The translations under genes and the position numbers were made by a program. The notes under the pieces were generated by a model. That model was not told the DNA's origin and did not search any database. It saw nothing but the letters and a program-made list of their open reading frames with translations. Positions 27,318 to 34,635 of a DNA stretch of 64,000 bases are shown piece by piece (position 1 is the first letter of the stretch; each line of letters opens with the position of its first letter). This DNA comes from Bizionia argentinensis JUB59. Its GTDB lineage: Bacteria > Bacteroidota > Bacteroidia > Flavobacteriales > Flavobacteriaceae. The stretch covers positions 124,001 through 188,000 of the forward strand of contig NZ_AFXZ01000009.1 of the NCBI RefSeq assembly GCF_000224335.1. Direction: 5' to 3'.

Positions 27318-27506
27318 ATGGCAACAATTAAAATTAAAATAAAAAATGGAGAATGCGATGCTACAGTAAAGGGAACTGCATTTGATATAGTCGAAGGGCT
27401 GGCAACAATGCTTATAGGTAGTCCTGAAATGTTAAGGTTTATGAAGGCAGCTATAGAAGTATCCGAAGAACATAATAAAGAATTAAACGAAGAAAACAAT
27501 AATTAA
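27318..27506 (+). CDS. Small hypothetical early protein
   Basis: A 62-residue protein, MATIKIKIKNGECDATVKGT followed by a helical segment (IVEGLATMLIGSPEMLRFMK) and an acidic tail. The two parts suggest a short beta hairpin plus helix. One base separates it from the DUF3164 gene. Confidence 0.65.
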   Translation: MATIKIKIKNGECDATVKGTAFDIVEGLATMLIGSPEMLRFMKAAIEVSEEHNKELNEENNN

Positions 27507-27507
27507 A

Positions 27508-28164
27508 ATGAACACACAAAACCAAACCGTTGACCTATCAACATTAACTGCAGACCAACTGCAGTCAGAATTAAAGCGCCGCCAATTATCCGAAAATCAA
27601 AAGGCACTAAAAGAAAAAAAGGTGTATGAATCCGATAATGAGGACTTCATTATGAACGCCGTATCCAAGGCCAAGCAATTACGCAGCGATCTGGACGAAT
27701 TTAAAAAGATAACTATCAAGCAAGCCAACGAGTTATACATACGCATGTATCATATAGAAGGCAAAGAGCCAAAAGAAGTTAAAACCTTTAGCCGTATTAA
27801 TAAAGAAGGCAATATGAAGGTAACAGTGGATATGCAAGAACGTTTCGCATTTACAGATGAAGCTGAAGTACATATTGATGCCATTCAGGATATTTTTAAA
27901 AACAAGTTTCAGGACAGAAACAAAGGTTTTTACCGCGTTTGGGAAAAAACAATGATGCGTAACGGAAAAGGTGAGTTTGACCCGAAGCTTTTAGCCAAGG
28001 CCAGAACCGAAGTAAGAGAGCTGGGAGACGATGAGCTTATTAACCGTTTTGATAAGCTGGACGAATGTCAAACCGTAATAGGTAGCAGTCTATACTGTCG
28101 CATTTATGCCCGCGACGAAAAAAACAAATGGCAGGACATTTCACTTAACTTTTCAAGCTTGTAA
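27508..28164 (+). CDS. DUF3164 family Mu-like phage protein
   Basis: A 218-residue protein with the DUF3164 pattern: a charged coiled N terminus, KTFSRINKEGNMKVTVDMQE, FTDEAEVHIDAIQDIFKNKF and a C-terminal IGSSLYCRIYARDEKNKWQD. DUF3164 proteins are almost always found in the early region of Mu-like phages (sometimes mislabelled sulfate transporter). Function is not established; a DNA-metabolic role is inferred. Confidence 0.85.
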   Translation: MNTQNQTVDLSTLTADQLQSELKRRQLSENQKALKEKKVYESDNEDFIMNAVSKAKQLRSDLDEFKKITIKQANELYIRMYHIEGKEPKEVKTFSRINKEGNMKVTVDMQERFAFTDEAEVHIDAIQDIFKNKFQDRNKGFYRVWEKTMMRNGKGEFDPKLLAKARTEVRELGDDELINRFDKLDECQTVIGSSLYCRIYARDEKNKWQDISLNFSSL

Positions 28165-28166
28165 AT

Positions 28167-28487
28167 ATGGAATCTAACAACAAAACATTCTCCGAAGAAA
28201 GCAGCAAGAGCCACCGCCGCCAAAAAGCTTTAAAAGCGTTGGAAATTGCCAAAAAAATTGAAGCAGATAAAATGAAGGCAGGCGCAAAATATCAAAAAAC
28301 AGATAACAAAACATACAGTTTAAAAAAAGAAGAAAACATTGCAATAGTAGTAGAGCAATATAAAGACAACGAAATTCTGGTAAACAAAAAATTAATAATT
28401 CAAGACCAGGAGGGAAACTGGATTAGCAATGTAAAGCTAACGAATTCAGAGCACAAGGCATTTAACAGCCACATTCAAGGTCAATAA
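28167..28487 (+). CDS. Hypothetical early phage protein
   Basis: A 106-residue, strongly basic and helical N terminus (SHRRQKALKALEIAKKIEAD) followed by a strand-rich region with IAIVVEQYKDNEILVNKKLI. It starts two bases after the DUF3164 stop. No family recognised. Confidence 0.65.
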   Translation: MESNNKTFSEESSKSHRRQKALKALEIAKKIEADKMKAGAKYQKTDNKTYSLKKEENIAIVVEQYKDNEILVNKKLIIQDQEGNWISNVKLTNSEHKAFNSHIQGQ

Positions 28488-28518
28488 ACATAACAGCGCT
28501 GCGTGCCTGATTAATAGC

Positions 28519-28860
28519 ATGCGCCCCAACTACCAATTAGCACGTAGCGTTATTTTAAATTTAAACAGCATCATGATACATCCACAAATAAAAAAATCAT
28601 TCCTCTGGTCGCATTTCGACTTTACCAACCCACAGCACCGCTATGTATTAAGCTTGGCCATGCAATTTGGTTGGAGCAAAATACACCCTATTACTGGAAA
28701 GCAAGTGGCCGATCTTGGCGCGCTAGATAAGTGGCTAAAAGGTAAAAGCAAAATAGGGCAATCGCCCGTGTTAAAGCCATTAATGGAAATGACACCAACC
28801 GAAACCAGCCGCATAATTGTAGCGTTGGAAAATATGGTGGCTAAAAAACACGAAGCCTAA
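28519..28860 (+). CDS. Hypothetical early protein, possibly GemA-like
   Basis: A 113-residue protein; MIHPQIKK at 28573 is an alternative start. A Trp-rich N terminus (FLWSHFDFTNPQHRYVLSLA) is followed by DKWLKGKSKIG and LMEMTPTETSRIIVALENMV. The last part resembles the C-terminal ETSRVI-type helix of GemA/DUF1018 regulators of Mu-like phages, but only weakly. Its stop overlaps the next start. Confidence 0.6.
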   Translation: MRPNYQLARSVILNLNSIMIHPQIKKSFLWSHFDFTNPQHRYVLSLAMQFGWSKIHPITGKQVADLGALDKWLKGKSKIGQSPVLKPLMEMTPTETSRIIVALENMVAKKHEA

Positions 28861-29009
28861 TGGAAGCCACTATGTACTTATTAATTGCTATTGTGGTGAT
28901 TTTTTTGCTACTCATTGCCGGCTTATCTGCTATGATTTTTAACGATACCGATGCCGATATGTTTTGGTACGATGCCCAACAAAATCCTAATAAAAACAAG
29001 AATGACTAA
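28860..29009 (+). CDS. Small single-pass membrane protein
   Basis: A 49-residue protein, hydrophobic helix YLLIAIVVIFLLLIAGLSAM, then an acidic and polar tail (DTDADMFWYDAQQN). The start shares a base with the previous stop (TAATG) and its end overlaps the next gene by eight bases. Membrane-located early phage protein of unknown role, perhaps a superinfection or cell-envelope factor. Confidence 0.6.
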   Translation: MEATMYLLIAIVVIFLLLIAGLSAMIFNDTDADMFWYDAQQNPNKNKND

Positions 29010-29541
29010 CCATTACAATATTGAAGTTCTCGAAACGCAAACACACCTAAAGGTTACCTATCGCGATGATAAGTTTAGGAAGCTCGAGCACTTGCGCGGT
29101 AAGCTGGACGATGCCATGCTAAAACAATTAGGCCGCATTATTCCCCGATCAGAATCCAGCATGCAATCCTATATAAATCACTATCAATCCAAAGTATCTT
29201 ACACTAAAATTGAAACAAAAAAAAGCCTCTACACCCAATTTCTGGACGAGTGGACTGCGTTCTTTGAGCAGTTTAGCGGATTACCGCCCAAGTTTACAGG
29301 AGCCGATGGTAATAGCCTTAAAAGTATAATTACATATCTAACCAAGCTATCGGCAGGCAGCGAAACCGAAGCGCTAGCCCTCTGGAAAATCATTTTAAGT
29401 AAATGGCATACCGTTAAAGAGTTTCACCAGCAAAACACCGATTTAAAATATATCAATTCAAAATTAAACATCATTCTCCATGAAATTAAGCAACAAGGTA
29501 ACACCTTCACTCAAGGAACTAACGGCAGTGTCGAACTATAG
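29002..29541 (+). CDS. Hypothetical early phage protein
   Basis: A 179-residue soluble protein beginning MTNHYNIEVLETQTHLKVTY. The N-terminal third is strand-rich; the rest is helical with Lys/Trp (FLDEWTAFFEQFSGLPPKF; ALWKIILSKWHTVKEFH). The frame is open 51 bases upstream, but ATG 29002 is coupled to the preceding stop. The end overlaps the next gene by 62 bases in another frame. Confidence 0.7.
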   Translation: MTNHYNIEVLETQTHLKVTYRDDKFRKLEHLRGKLDDAMLKQLGRIIPRSESSMQSYINHYQSKVSYTKIETKKSLYTQFLDEWTAFFEQFSGLPPKFTGADGNSLKSIITYLTKLSAGSETEALALWKIILSKWHTVKEFHQQNTDLKYINSKLNIILHEIKQQGNTFTQGTNGSVEL

Positions 29542-30049
29542 CAACACGGCCGTAGTAAAACATTACGCTGGCATGAATTTACGCCTAGCCATAAACTCCA
29601 GTGCTAAATCCATGGCTTTACTTACTAAAGCTGAAGGCGGTGAGGAACTGGTTAAAAAATGCGTAACCAATATGCTTATTGGTACCAGTATGTACTTTGC
29701 TAAAGTGCTTCCAGATAGGCAAGCCAATGTAGTAGCTGAAGAATTATTGGCAAACTACAACTACCGCCAATTAAAGCTTGAAGACGTGCTGGCCATTTGC
29801 TACGAAATTAAAGAAGCAGATATTATTAACCTGACACCAGCACGAATTCTAAAACACATCAAAGACTATTTCCAACGCAGGGAACGTGCCGTAATAGACC
29901 AAAGCATAAACGCCAGCGAAACCAACAAAAACGGAAACTTTGATAATGATTATGATAAACGAATTAGGCAAAGCGCGCGCCACTTGGATAACCAAAACAA
30001 GGCTATTGTTAGAACACGAACGGAAACTAGAAAGTTTTATAAGCCTTGA
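29480..30049 (+). CDS. Hypothetical early phage protein (possible replication accessory)
   Basis: A 189-residue helical protein: SYSNTAVVKHYAGMNLRLAI-like start, QANVVAEELLANYNYRQLKL and DVLAICYEIKEADI, ending in a basic tail. The pattern of an ELL-YNYRQLKLEDVL block recalls small replication or helicase-loading accessory proteins in Bacteroidetes mobile elements; this is a weak impression. A 62-base overlap with the previous gene is unusual and an in-frame Met at about residue 32 could be the true start. Confidence 0.6.
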   Translation: MKLSNKVTPSLKELTAVSNYSNTAVVKHYAGMNLRLAINSSAKSMALLTKAEGGEELVKKCVTNMLIGTSMYFAKVLPDRQANVVAEELLANYNYRQLKLEDVLAICYEIKEADIINLTPARILKHIKDYFQRRERAVIDQSINASETNKNGNFDNDYDKRIRQSARHLDNQNKAIVRTRTETRKFYKP

Positions 30050-30059
30050 TTTATAAATT

Positions 30060-30206
30060 ATGAATATATATAGAACAACGAATACCAGCGGTAAAACAAA
30101 ATTATATTTAGGGAAAAATTTTGCCGAGATAGAATATAAGTACAAAATAATCTACTCAATCCACGAACTTAAATCCATTGAGCTGGTACAAAAGGATATT
30201 GAATGA
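30060..30206 (+). CDS. Small hypothetical protein
   Basis: A 48-residue frame: MNIYRTTNTSGKTKLYLGKN, then FAEIEYKYKIIYSIHELKSI and a short end. The alternating residue pattern suggests beta strands. It starts ten bases after the previous stop in a dense early region. No family recognised. Confidence 0.5.
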   Translation: MNIYRTTNTSGKTKLYLGKNFAEIEYKYKIIYSIHELKSIELVQKDIE

Positions 30207-30289
30207 TTTATAATACCAAGATATGAGCCGTTTTTTATGGCTTATATCGACTCTTATAAATTGTCTTTAAACTCAAATAAAGAAAAAAC

Positions 30290-30552
30290 ATGAAAAAAAT
30301 CACAATAGCCTTTCGCGGCTTATTTTGGAAACTAAAAAAAGAAGGTAACAAATATAGCTTGGGGGAAGGCCTGTAACAATATTGATTTATGGAATTATCG
30401 TTTTACCAATTTATGCTCTGCATGGCCTAATAATTAATATAACTGAAGGATTGGAATTTTTAGTAGACGTCAACTCTAAAAAAATAACGGTCAGCCGAGA
30501 ATTAACAAAAAAAGAAGAAAAGCTCATAAAAATAGAGCTACTCAAAAAATAA
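30290..30552 (+). pseudogene. Small membrane protein gene interrupted by a one-base frameshift
   Basis: ATG 30290 opens MKKITIAFRGLFWKLKKEGN then KYSLG, after which the frame stops at 30374-30376. The -1 frame continues sensibly as GRPVTILIYGIIVLPIYALH (a membrane helix) and a charged tail to TAA 30550-30552. The switch falls in a GGGGG run (30361-30365); one additional G would restore an 87-residue protein. It may be a sequencing error, a true mutation or a programmed slip. Confidence 0.55.
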
Positions 30553-30559
30553 GAGCCTC

Positions 30560-30855
30560 ATGAACACCTAACATACAACGGCCATCAAAACGCCACAAAA
30601 AACAAACTGCAGGAAGCGGTTCAAGATTTCCTTAAAGGAATAGACCGTGTGCTTATACCAGACAACGAAGTTTTAAGCTTATTAAAGCGCGATATAATTG
30701 CGCACATAGTATGGCTTAATAATGAGCATCCACTTTGTAAACCTATAGCCGCCTCTTGGTTTAGCCACGATAAAAAAGACTGGCAATTGTCCGGTGTATA
30801 TTTTAGCAACTTCCATATTTATCACGTAAACCGCGACTATTTAAAAACCCTTTAA
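30560..30855 (+). pseudogene. Hypothetical early gene with a one-base frameshift near its start
   Basis: From 30562 to 30855 one frame is open and coding-like (LTYNGHQNATKNKLQEAVQD ... HIVWLNNEHPLCKP ... WFSHDKKDWQLSGVYFSNFH), but has no ATG until far in; GTG 30649 is the first usual start. ATG 30560 reads MNT and then stops. One extra C in the ACACC at 30564-30568 would join MNT to LTYNGHQ, a natural 98-residue protein. Either a GTG start gives a 68-residue product, or the gene is frameshifted. Confidence 0.5.
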
Positions 30856-30868
30856 ACCCAATTTAATT

Positions 30869-31060
30869 ATGACACACGAACAAACTTTTACAGTTTTATT
30901 AACCAAAAACCCGCCGCCAGGAACTTGGTGTTTTGACATGATTGGGCGCACCTTTCAAGTAGTAGACAGAGGCGATTGGTACTTGTTAATTAAAGACATT
31001 AACGCACCATCTAACAAAAAAAGATGTTTAGTAAAATCATTTGTATCAATTTTAAAATAA
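30869..31060 (+). CDS. Small hypothetical protein
   Basis: A 63-residue protein, MTHEQTFTVLLTKNPPPGTW, then CFDMIGRTFQVVDRGDWYLL and a basic end. The alternating pattern and GDWYLLI suggest a small SH3-like beta barrel. Starts 13 bases after the preceding stop. Confidence 0.6.
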   Translation: MTHEQTFTVLLTKNPPPGTWCFDMIGRTFQVVDRGDWYLLIKDINAPSNKKRCLVKSFVSILK

Positions 31061-31064
31061 AATT

Positions 31065-31211
31065 ATGTGTTCAGAAATGGAAATGCCAACACTTTGTAAA
31101 GAATGCAGAGGTTGGTTTGACTTAAACGATGGAAAACCATCAAAAGATGGTAGATACCAACTGTGTCAAGAATGTAGTGAAATAGATAATAGTAATAACC
31201 CTGATTATTAA
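31065..31211 (+). CDS. Small zinc-ribbon-like protein
   Basis: A 48-residue frame with two CxxC pairs (CKECRGWF and CQECSEI) separated by 20 residues, a probable zinc ribbon. Four bases after the previous gene. No further identity. Confidence 0.55.
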   Translation: MCSEMEMPTLCKECRGWFDLNDGKPSKDGRYQLCQECSEIDNSNNPDY

Positions 31212-31235
31212 AAACCATTTAAACCCGATTTAATA

Positions 31236-31580
31236 ATGCAAACAAAAAAACAATCTTTAACAGAGTCTTTATCTAACACCGCCGTTGGTTTTGGCGTTAG
31301 TTATGCTAGTACTTTTTTAATATTCCCGTTGCTTGGCATTGCTACCAATGCTGGAACCAACCTTATAATTGTAATATACTTTACCATAATCAGTATTTTG
31401 CGTGGTTATGCTATACGTAGGTTTTTTAATAAGAAAACAACAGGCGTTAAGCGCTTAAGCTTTGCGCACTATCCAGACGGCAAATTATTTTATATACATT
31501 GCTTCCATTGCGAAATAGATACGCCAGTAAACGAAGACAAAGAAAACTTATACTGCTCCAATTGTGGATTAAAACATTGA
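31236..31580 (+). CDS. DUF7220-like membrane protein with C-terminal zinc ribbon
   Basis: A 114-residue protein. Two hydrophobic helices (GFGVSYASTFLIFPLLGIAT and NLIIVIYFTIISILRGYAIR) followed by the basic RRFFNKK match a small membrane family found in Mu-like phages (DUF7220, recalled from memory). The last 45 residues add CFHCEI and CSNCGL, a zinc-ribbon pair not part of the usual short form. Function unknown. Confidence 0.6.
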   Translation: MQTKKQSLTESLSNTAVGFGVSYASTFLIFPLLGIATNAGTNLIIVIYFTIISILRGYAIRRFFNKKTTGVKRLSFAHYPDGKLFYIHCFHCEIDTPVNEDKENLYCSNCGLKH

Positions 31581-31618
31581 ATGATGGCATAATCGAAAAT
31601 CTTCCTTAAATTAGGCAT

Positions 31619-31714
31619 ATGAAATACTCTGAAAAACCAACGCTATTTGGTAAGATTATTATTGCATCCCTTATTATTGTATTAGTAATCCAACTAATAG
31701 CGTTTGTTTTTTAA
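31619..31714 (+). CDS. Possible 31-residue membrane peptide
   Basis: MKYSEKPTLFGKIIIASLII followed by VLVIQLIAFVF: a short basic start and one hydrophobic helix, with a consistent start and stop. Supported by composition only. Confidence 0.4.
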   Translation: MKYSEKPTLFGKIIIASLIIVLVIQLIAFVF

Positions 31715-31761
31715 TTAATTCTTAAAATAATATAATTACTTTAGCATAATTAAAAGATAAA

Positions 31762-32001
31762 ATGAAAAATAATTCAAACCTCAACAATGCGCTTGTTTTT
31801 GAAAATATTAATTTCAATGATTTAACAGATGAGGACGAAATAGAGTTTATGTCTGACATTAAGAAAAAATTAGTGTATATCAAGGAACGAATTGAGAGTG
31901 AGCCGAAAGGCGAAATTCAGGCCTTTTCAAATGGCGTTATAATGATTTATGGCTTCTCGACCGATTTAGAATATGAAATTAGAATGCTGCTTAATATTTA
32001 A
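31762..32001 (+). CDS. Hypothetical protein
   Basis: A 79-residue acidic soluble protein (FNDLTDEDEIEFMSDIKKKL; GEIQAFSNGVIMIYGFSTDL). Three bases upstream of the next gene. No family recognised. Confidence 0.6.
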   Translation: MKNNSNLNNALVFENINFNDLTDEDEIEFMSDIKKKLVYIKERIESEPKGEIQAFSNGVIMIYGFSTDLEYEIRMLLNI

Positions 32002-32004
32002 ACC

Positions 32005-32520
32005 TTGAAAAAACTACTCACTACTCTCGCACTTTTAAGTTGCCTCTATCTTATGGCCCAAGACGGCTACAACTTGCCATATAGCAGTTATAAAGCCATA
32101 TTTACAAAGGTTACGCAATTAGACAGTCTTACAGCGCGGCAATTTGCTAATAGTATAATTAGGACCACGGAAACACAGTATGAGTTTTTAAGCGTTAAGA
32201 AACGTAAGGAGACGGCAACCTATTACTATATTGAGTCTGGACTATCTGAAGGCGAAGTTCAAGAGCAGAAAGAATTGGGCTGCAGTAAGTGTATGACTGT
32301 AAATTTTATGGTATATGACACGCGTTATGTATTTCTAAGCATAACCGGATCGCTAAATGATTTACTGCGAGCATGGCAAAATGAATTTTTACCAACTGCC
32401 ACTGCAGACTTAATAAATGAAAGCTTTAAGTATCGCGAAGTAAAAAACAGAAGCACCGGTGTAGATGTTCGGCTATCAGATGAAGGCAGTGTATGGCAAA
32501 TATATAACTGGTCAATTTAA
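32005..32520 (+). CDS. Exported hypothetical protein
   Basis: A 171-residue protein starting with TTG; the signal peptide MKKLLTTLALLSCLYLMAQD is clear, with cleavage probably after LMA. The mature protein has mixed helices and strands (SLTARQFANSIIRTTETQYE; LSEGEVQEQKELGCSKC) and two nearby cysteines, no known motif. The last gene of the rightward early block, followed by a terminator. An exported protein in a prophage early region could be a lysogenic-conversion factor; that is inference. Confidence 0.65.
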   Translation: MKKLLTTLALLSCLYLMAQDGYNLPYSSYKAIFTKVTQLDSLTARQFANSIIRTTETQYEFLSVKKRKETATYYYIESGLSEGEVQEQKELGCSKCMTVNFMVYDTRYVFLSITGSLNDLLRAWQNEFLPTATADLINESFKYREVKNRSTGVDVRLSDEGSVWQIYNWSI

Positions 32521-32532
32521 TTTTACTAAATA

Positions 32533-32566
32533 GAAAAAACCCAACTAAATCAGTTGGGTTTTTTTA
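32533..32566 (+). terminator. Rho-independent terminator of the early region
   Basis: AAAAAACCCAACT pairs with AGTTGGGTTTTTT. The T tract runs into the next promoter. Confidence 0.85.
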
Positions 32567-32597
32567 TTGCACGCTTTTAATAAAATAGTTATGTTTG
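32567..32597 (+). promoter_or_regulatory. Promoter directly after the early terminator
   Basis: TTG (32567-32569) and TATGTTTG (32590-32597), 20 bases apart, match the Bacteroidetes consensus. Transcription would start at or next to the ATG at 32603, predicting a leaderless message. Confidence 0.6.
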
Positions 32598-32602
32598 TAC
32601 AT

Positions 32603-32848
32603 ATGACAAAGCGTCAGTCCCAACAGCTCGGCACCAAAAAAAATAAACTACTACGGTATCAAAGTGTTTTAGATTACTACCATGAAATCTTTAACCCTGA
32701 TATTCCGTTAACGGTGCTGCATTCTAAATACATATATCCTCGGTTTTTTATATCGCGTACTACTTTCTACAAAATACTAGGCACGCCAGTAGTTAAAGAG
32801 CTGAAAGAAATTAAAGCCTTTGAGGAAAGTCAGCTTTCAATGTTTTAG
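32603..32848 (+). CDS. Small putative DNA-binding regulator
   Basis: An 81-residue basic protein (MTKRQSQQLGTKKNKLLRYQ; LHSKYIYPRFFISRTTFYKI) with an HTH-like FFISRTTFYKILGTPVVKEL and acidic end. Placed behind its own promoter between the early and late regions, where Mu has the middle gene C / mor type activators. An activator role for late genes is inferred from position only. The frame is open to 32567 but those codons overlap the promoter. Confidence 0.6.
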   Translation: MTKRQSQQLGTKKNKLLRYQSVLDYYHEIFNPDIPLTVLHSKYIYPRFFISRTTFYKILGTPVVKELKEIKAFEESQLSMF

Positions 32849-32952
32849 GGAATTTCGCATTAATATTTTATTGTTAACTAATTGTTAATGACTTTTAACC
32901 TAAAAAAATAATTATTCAGCTTTATTTTCTATTTTTATAAAAAATAAAAAAA

Positions 32953-33117
32953 ATGGCAAAGAAAAATAATTCTAATAGCGAAAATTCAAATAACAAAAGC
33001 GAAAACAATTCAAAGTCAGTAAGGACTGGTCTTGATTCTAGGATAAATAGATCAGGTGCCGAAAGTACTAAAGGATCAGGCTCTGGAAATAGACCAGGCG
33101 GAACTAAAAAAGATTAA
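32953..33117 (+). CDS. Small low-complexity hypothetical protein
   Basis: A 54-residue Asn/Ser/Lys-rich frame (MAKKNNSNSENSNNKSENNS) with a Gly-rich end. Similar short disordered proteins occur often in Bacteroidetes. Its end overlaps the convergent gene by 14 bases. Confidence 0.45.
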   Translation: MAKKNNSNSENSNNKSENNSKSVRTGLDSRINRSGAESTKGSGSGNRPGGTKKD

Positions 33118-33586
33118 AATTAAACAGGGCTAATAGCACAAGCCCTATTAACATTAAAAATATTGATGCTGCATTTAGATAGTCTGTTGACTTATTGAAT
33201 GTTTTTACGTTTTCATCATATTTTTTCTGCTTACCGCCGTTTATCTCTTTTCCAGTAATTTTATCTAGTTCTAAACGTATATACTTTTCTTCATTATCAT
33301 TGGAATAAAAGCCCGTTTTTTGAGAAATAAAGTTAGCGAGTATTGCCGTTAAAAAGCAAAGTCCACTAAATAACAAAAGGCTGGAATATTCTATTTTTAT
33401 ATGGCCAGTTTTAAACTCTCTTAAGGTTTCAAAAATTATATAAATACCTGCACCGCTTATAGATATTATTAACAAATCCATTCTTCTTATGGAATAATTT
33501 GTTCTTTCCCTTGTATTATTTAAATGCTCATTCCAAGCATTATATCGTAATTGATTCTTTTTCTTCATTACCATAAAAGTACTCAT
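33104..33586 (-). CDS. Membrane protein of unknown function at the end of the leftward module
   Basis: A 160-residue protein with four hydrophobic helices (LLIISISGAGIYIIFETL; SLLLFSGLCFLTAILANFIS; a C-terminal AASIFLMLIGLVLLALF) and a charged segment between. Alternative Mets lie at residues 5 and 7. It is the most distal gene of the leftward packaging module but does not resemble a virion protein; possibly a moron or a lysis or exclusion factor. Confidence 0.6.
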   Translation of the reverse strand: MSTFMVMKKKNQLRYNAWNEHLNNTRERTNYSIRRMDLLIISISGAGIYIIFETLREFKTGHIKIEYSSLLLFSGLCFLTAILANFISQKTGFYSNDNEEKYIRLELDKITGKEINGGKQKKYDENVKTFNKSTDYLNAASIFLMLIGLVLLALFNFNLF

Positions 33587-33654
33587 TTTTAATTGTTTTC
33601 AAAATTATTTATAAATAATCGATTCAGCTTTAAATAGTAGATTCACATTACACA

Positions 33655-34110
33655 TTACACATTAGCCATACTCATATTATACCTAACCGTATATTCCTGC
33701 ACGCCATCGTCGCGCTTTACGCGTGTAAAGCCACGGCGAATAAGTGCGCCTGTGTTTTCGGCTGGCTTCCAGCCATGCACTAAAGCATGTACGTCTTCCT
33801 GCAGTTTCCAAATACTAAAGGCTAGGTCTTTTTGTGCTTGTGGCGCACGCCCGCTAGAATTGGTTAGCTTCAGGTTTGCAAATGTTAAGCTAACCGTAGC
33901 ATCGGCCGTTTGCCTATTTACGGGGTTGGCGGCTCTGTCTCTTCCTATATTATCAAATTGCCCACCGCTAATATCAATTAACACACACGGCCATTGTACT
34001 GGGAAGTTAGGGCTGTAATAGTCCAACTGACCCCAATCTTCATCTACATATTTAACGCCCGGTAGCGTGTCAATTCTATCCTGTATGCTTTTAATAATTG
34101 GGTCTATCAT
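33655..34110 (-). CDS. Tail terminator / gp37-like protein
   Basis: A 151-residue protein. MIDPIIKSIQDRIDTLPGVK, PVQWPCVLIDISGGQFDNIG and a C-terminal strand VQEYTVRYNMSMANV match the pattern of phage tail-completion/terminator proteins that cap the tail before head joining. It overlaps the start of its upstream neighbour's stop by four bases. Confidence 0.65.
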   Translation of the reverse strand: MIDPIIKSIQDRIDTLPGVKYVDEDWGQLDYYSPNFPVQWPCVLIDISGGQFDNIGRDRAANPVNRQTADATVSLTFANLKLTNSSGRAPQAQKDLAFSIWKLQEDVHALVHGWKPAENTGALIRRGFTRVKRDDGVQEYTVRYNMSMANV

Positions 34111-34634
34111 GGTTTTAGTCGTTTGGTAATGTTTGTATTTAATTCTTTGAGGTTTATGCCAATTACTTTACGTATGTGTAAATCTACCTGCGGATGCCAG
34201 CCTATAAATTGGCGTTGCTCAATAGTCATAACGGCACCAACTTTTTGCAGGGCTAAAGCTTTCCATTGTGCGGCTTCGCCTTGTAGCTTTTCATTGCGTT
34301 GGGTTTTGCCCTTTGTAACACCCCCAGATGCCTTGTAATACATAGCCCAAAAAAAGCCTTTCATTTTCTGCGTAACCACAATATCGCCACCTTCATTCTG
34401 GATGCCCATGTACGGTAAATTACTACTCCACTTTATTTCGCCATTTTTACTATTGCTTTTTATGCTTCGCCTGCCTTTTCCCGTTCGCACCATCATGGAA
34501 CCACGACTGTTTTTAAGTTTTGTTTCTGGCCACTTTTTATCAAAGAATGCTTTGCGCTCAAAGTTGCGGTCAAACTCTTGGGATAATTGCACCTTAACGT
34601 CGTTGGTTAGGTTCTTTATAAAGTCTTTAAACAT
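34107..34634 (-). CDS. Phage virion morphogenesis protein (Mu gpG-like)
   Basis: A 175-residue protein of the gpG/tail-completion type: FERKAFFDKKWPETKLKNSR, MMVRTGKGRRSIKS and NLPYMGIQNEGGDIVVTQKM are characteristic (shape W...L..TG.LR.S; Y...HN.GG). ATG 34634 gives MFKDFIKNLTND; 32 extra open codons upstream overlap the MuF-like gene and are rejected. It acts in head-tail joining. Confidence 0.8.
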   Translation of the reverse strand: MFKDFIKNLTNDVKVQLSQEFDRNFERKAFFDKKWPETKLKNSRGSMMVRTGKGRRSIKSNSKNGEIKWSSNLPYMGIQNEGGDIVVTQKMKGFFWAMYYKASGGVTKGKTQRNEKLQGEAAQWKALALQKVGAVMTIEQRQFIGWHPQVDLHIRKVIGINLKELNTNITKRLKP

Positions 34635-34635
34635 A

